Origin: Paraspadella gotoi
Lineage: Eukaryota; Chaetognatha
Assembly: GCA_051294375.1 (NCBI GenBank)
Contig: CM119268.1
Coordinates: 14,591,396-14,655,395 of the forward strand
Length of the DNA: 64,000 nucleotides
Reading direction: 5' to 3'
Part shown: positions 57,201 through 63,200 of the stretch, one piece after another
Position numbering within the stretch: position 1 is the stretch's first letter
Layout of the letters: each line of letters begins with the position of its first letter
The notes under the pieces: generated by a model
Seen by the model: the letters and a program-made list of their open reading frames with translations, nothing else
The model's database searches: none
What the model was told of the DNA's origin: nothing
Translations under genes and position numbers: made by a program

Positions 57201-60200
57201 GGATAAGTTATTACCGTTCTGCAACCAGACGTGTGAGGGCAGTAAGAGGCGGAGATTTTTCCTGATGAAAACAAAATAACAATGAGCCGATTATCTTTCG
57301 CAGCTTGAGATTAAAAAAAAAATTTGCAGTCCTTGAACTTAACATAAAAAAAAAACTGAACCTACATCTCTGTATTCTGAATGAAAATGTAGAGCAACCA
57401 AACATGACGAATTTATGTTATCGATATATGGTGCCCTGGCATAGCATTTAATTAACAAGCCCCAAAGCAAAAGCAACTACAAGTTTTATGACCAGTATAT
57501 TTAACTGTACTGTATTTAACCGAATCGAAAACACATTGTCCCAACACTTACAATTCTCAATAGACCCCAAAAATCCCAGTATTCTAAGCTTTTGAATTCG
57601 ATACACTTGTAACGAATTCAAAATCTTAGAATGAGCAGACACTGAAATCTTAACTGGGTTCTAGGTCACTGTTAGTCCATTATCTACCAAAAATCCCATT
57701 ATCACTAGCTGCAGAATTCTAAATTAAAATAAAAGTATAAAATAAAAAATAAAAGTTAACAAAGTATATGGCTATATATTAGTTTCACCTAGCTCATAGC
57801 AATATATTTAGTTTCCTGTAAACAATTTAACGTTAGTACTTAGTACTTAGCTAGATAATCTTGAAGCAAAATTAATACTCATAGTTCATTGGTCAGAAAT
57901 GAAGTTTGGGAGATTGAGAAAAAAGCTCGGCGCGCAGTTTCAGGGGGATAAGGACTATCTTCTATATAATGTGAACAAATGTTCTTTCACTTCTCGTTTT
58001 ACCTGCGCTTTTGAGAAACAGCGGATCTCCTACAGTCGAAGAGATTATGTACATGTACTTTTACGATTTTAAATTAATACTCGCCCAAAAAACCAATTAC
58101 GCGTCACTAGCCATATTGTATAAATCAAAGTATTAATATATTTTAGGCATTTACACTTTCCCTGTTTAGTGGAAACTCCGTTTTACCTGGATAACTCTGT
58201 GATCCCGAGGCGATGACGACTTGCGCCTCAACGACAGGAAGCAACGGTTGATAAAATTGAACCACGAAGACGTACGGTCCAGGTTGCGCAACCTGACCGG
58301 AGAAGGCCACTGTCGGCTGCGGGAGGGATGACATTGAAAAAAAAGTAATTAAACAGGGCTAGTTTTTGTTTTGTTTTTTCCTCACCAAAGACTATTATAC
58401 ATGTAAAATACATTAAAGAAAATAATTTAAACTCATTACGTTGAATTTATATTTTTTGTTATATTAAACCGGATTATATCATTTATTGATTGATTCAACT
58501 TGGTCATTCTTCTAAACTAAAAATATAAATAAACCAATAAAAATTAATATGATAAAAAAACCGGTTCTTTATCTTTATTCCTTTAGTTTGGTTTGTTGGT
58601 TGAGATCGAGAGCAGAGTTTAACAAGTTCACTCAACCGGAAAATAATTTTTGAGACCCGACACCAGTTAATGATGACTCGAGTTTTACTGCTTTAAAGTT
58701 CGGAAAATACAAAGAAAATCTATTTAAAGATAAATTACAACCAAAAATAAAACGGAGCTTTATATGACATTTACGAACTACACTATACTTCAACATTTTT
58801 TCGAAAAATAATAAACCACAACAGTGGCTTAAAATAAGAAAATTAATATTTAGCTAAATTAAATGGCACGATAGTCTAAAAACAATCGTTAAAATGTATA
58901 AAGTTGGTCGAAGTTTCGGCAGATCGGGCTACTGGCGGCGTTTCGAAAAATTTCTTCCTCGATCATCTTCACACATTCAAGAACAATTATCTCGCTCTCA
59001 AACATCTGCGGTCGCAAGTGAACCGGCCAAGGTATTGACAATGCAGTCTAAATCTAATCTTTCAATGGATTTCTATTGCATACTAAATAAGCTTTTTTCC
59101 CCAGAACGCACACATTCCACAACATGAATTGAAAGACCCTAAACCGTTTTCAGAAGTTCCGAGGCTGTCGTTTTTCCAAACAACGAATTTAATGATAAAA
59201 ATGTTGTCTCCGAAACTACAAGAACAGATACACAAAACCCAGGTACATAGCGTCTGAAATACATTAATTACGTTTGAATATTATAGGACAAGTATGCATG
59301 TATCGTAGACACAGACATGGAAAAGAAATGTTGTCAAATATAGAGAGCGAGAGAGACTGAAGAGAGAAAGCGCGGCACTGACCAAGAAAGAGAGAGAGGA
59401 AAGAGAGAGTAACCGGCTTCTCTTACTATGGATAGTCCAGGACCACCGAGGGTTGACCAAATGGCTACGAAACCTTTGTAGCCACTGTATAATGATTAGG
59501 ATTGAAGCTGAAGCGGATGATTATTCTCGAGTTTCATATCCAGATCGACGTCCAACAAATTGGCGATATGCTCTTCACACCATTTCCATCTCCCACGCTC
59601 CAAATCTACGATCCTGAAATAGCGGCAAAGGCGCTCAGGAATCAAGGATCAACGCCATCCCGAGGGGATGTGATTCCTTGGATAGAATACAGAAAAGAAA
59701 CTGGTGAACCCAAGGCGCTAATCTCGGCTGAAGGGGAAGAATGGCAAAAGTCGAGGTCAGTCGAGAGTACGAATATATTGCGTTTCTCATATAATAAATG
59801 AATTGAAAGCTTACAGGGACCTGCTATGTCATTATCTTGTAAGAGGCCTTAAAACCACCAAAGCCTGTCAAAAGTCATGGGCAAGATCGCTTATTTAATA
59901 AATGAATGGATAATTTGTATATTGGTTGTACCAATTTCATATCATCGAAAGTGGAATTGCGCCAATAATTTTTTCAAAGGTCCGTCGTTTCTAAAAAGAT
60001 AATGCCCCCTCGTCACGTGCAGACGTTTGAGGCAGGTCTCGTGGAAGTCGTGGACGAGCAAATCGAAAACATCAAGCGGCGATCTTCCAAATTCGCCGAA
60101 GCCGACCCCGAAGGAAGAAGAATTGTTGAGGTTCATAAGAAAAAAATTCCGCGGTTTTAGGTAATTTTTAAAAAAAAATTTCATCTTTAAACACAGTCTT

Positions 60201-63200
60201 CTCCGCGTAGGAACTACCCAACGAAATGTACAAATGGGCCATGGAAAGTATAGGCACGGTCCTGTTTGAAACTCGACTGGGATGCTTAAAGGATCCCGTT
60301 CCCACAGAAGTTCAAGGGTTTATCAACAGCATCAACGAAATGCTGAAGACCACTGTGCCCGCTTGGATTCTTTTCGACCTACAGAAGAAGTTGGGTTCTC
60401 CGATGGTGAAGAGACACTTCAAGGCTTGGGACAACATTTTTTCCTTTGTTAGAGAAGTTGTCAGCAGGTGACAGAGTTTTTAATAGTCAACAGGATATAA
60501 CAATAAAGCAAGGGCAACAACCTGATGGCTACTGATACCCGGTTACGAGACATGGGGCATTTAGGTCGCTCTGGACCATTATTGGCTCCCTTCGAAGTAA
60601 TAGCGATGATAACCCTAGCTTTGCCAAAGAACCGGGGTGCTCTGGGATTGAACCCGAGGCGTTGTTTGGGATGGTGCGTTAAGACTGCTGAGCAACCTAC
60701 GATCGGCGGAGGCCACGAAGCTTAAATGTGGTAGTGTCGAGCCACATCAACAAGAACACGCAATCTCAAATAACAGTGACCGTACGACTTTACCTTCGAC
60801 CACTTGCCCTCTGTCTTTTTATGGTCAACTTTGACCATGTAAATACCATTGTTATAGACTTAGCATCTTAACCTTTTTATTGTTATTGTTATTAATCTGT
60901 AGAAGAATAAAATCATTCTTACTCTGAAACTTGTTGCGTCCACAGTAGTTTGGTTTCTGTCACACAACACAAATGATAATAAAAAATGATCTTTATGAAT
61001 CTCGAAAACCTTATATAAAAACTTACCACTTCTTAAACATATTTACATTTTTTTTTCAAAAAAGACGAAAATCAGAACTCGCGAAAATGGAGGACGCAAC
61101 GTCAGTCTCCAAAAGCGAAGGCGCCGTTCTGACTTACCTCCTCCAGGAGCAAACCTTGAGCGACGAGGATATTCGGGCCAATTTAACGGAACTCCTTCTC
61201 GGGGGCGTTGACACTACGTCAAACACCCTTGTGTGGGCTTTCTACGCACTATCGCGCAACCACGAGCAGCTTGGTCGACTCGAGGAAGAGATCGAATCGG
61301 TGCTCGGCAACGTCCCTCCTAGCGTCAAACTCATCCACAAGATGCCGTTTCTCAAGAGTTGCATCAAAGAGACGCTGCGACTGTAAGTTTATTCGATCGA
61401 AGATCTTTCAGTATCTCAAAAAACCCTTTAAATTGCCATCTCGCATTCGGGTAGATATCCCGTCGCCATCGCCATGGCGAGGAAGTTGGAGAACGATCTG
61501 GAATTGGGAGGATATTTAGTCCCCAAAGGGACCCTGTGCAACGCGAATCTTTATGCCATGGCAATGTCGGAGAAGCAGTTCGCCGAACCGGAAAAATTCA
61601 ACCCCGCAAGATGGGACAAAAAGACTGGGAAGGATTTTCATCCCTTCGCGTCGATTCCGTTTGGGTACGGATTTTTTTTTTAAACTGTTAAACAAACACG
61701 GAAACAAAGTGGCAATCAACCATCTTATCATTTCCGCGACAGTTACGGACCGCGAAGTTGCATCGGAAAGCGGCTCGCCGAAATGGAGATGCATCTGATG
61801 CTCGCGAGAATGGTTCAAAAGTTCCACCTTCGTCCGGCGCCGGGATTGCCTGATATCGAACCGATCATGCGTCTGTTGCTCGTCCCGCCGCAGAATCAAC
61901 ACGTTCCGGTCGAATTTGTCCCGAAATAATGTTTTTATTTTTTTTCAAAAATCCAATTTTATACGTATGTAATTTAACACGTAGATGTAATATGCGTATC
62001 CGAAACTATCATGGTTACGTTATAATATTTTTAAAAAAAATTATCCTACTACATCCTACTACATTTAATCCCTTTTTTCTCCTCACCGTTTGTCTATCGA
62101 GTCTGACGAGTCCACCGTGCTTGACGCCGACCGGAAGTCCGCTGGCGTCAACGACAGTGACGTTTCCGTCTTCCACTTCCTTCTTGAAAGATTCGGGGGG
62201 TAGGGGGTAGCGTGATTGAATGCACTCCCCTTCGCGAACAACGCAGTTCACCTGGACAGATATTTGTCAATGGGGTGGGACAGAAGTTTGATTTGGGAAC
62301 CTTCTCGAATGAAACTTCATACATTTCTGAGAAAACTTTTAATGGACCAAATTTTTTTTTCAAATGGCTAGAAGCACTAGTGATTATTTTTTTAATATTT
62401 ATTTATCGATAGGAAATGTGAATTTTGTATTTTTAAAAGCGGATTCAGATAGTTTATGAAAAGTTGTCTACACAAAGTATAATTCTTTTTTCAATACTTT
62501 GATGATAGCGAGTTAAAATTGGGAAAAATCATTAAAAATCATCATCATCATCATCCGATGATTTTAACAGTTTTTACTAATTTTTGTAGCAGATTAATTT
62601 GTGAATTGATTTTCAGTAATAAAACATTAAAATATTAAAAAGTTGTAATTACATTTTTTACTAAACTTTTTGAGCTCTATCCGAATCAATTAAAAAAATT
62701 TAAAATATCTAAAAAAAATTTTGACATTATATAGCAATATAATTAGCGAATTACTCATGGTTCGGAACATTTTCGCAAAAAAAATATATTAACACAATAA
62801 CTAATACCAATAATGGATTAGTTTAACGCTGTTCCCATTAAAATTTGAATTTGATCGGCTACCGCTAATCAAAGACCAAATTTTCTCCCGGATAACCTTC
62901 GGCAATATGATGTTCGTGTTCCAATTATCCTCCGGAATGGCGACGACAGAGTCGATGTAAACCTAACGAAAAAATTCGGCGACAGATTACAAACGCTGAC
63001 GGCAAACCCCGCGCAACAATGAGTCAACGTCAACACCGAAAATCCCCACCGTACCTTCGTTCCCGGTTTTCCGGTCAAAACGAGTCGATTCTCCGTCTTG
63101 AGATTGACCAGCGCGACTCTGCCCTTCTCGTCCGTGACGACCTCGTTGCACAGCGACGCGTAGGCGCATTCGTAGAGGACGGCGTGACCTCGCGTCGTTG

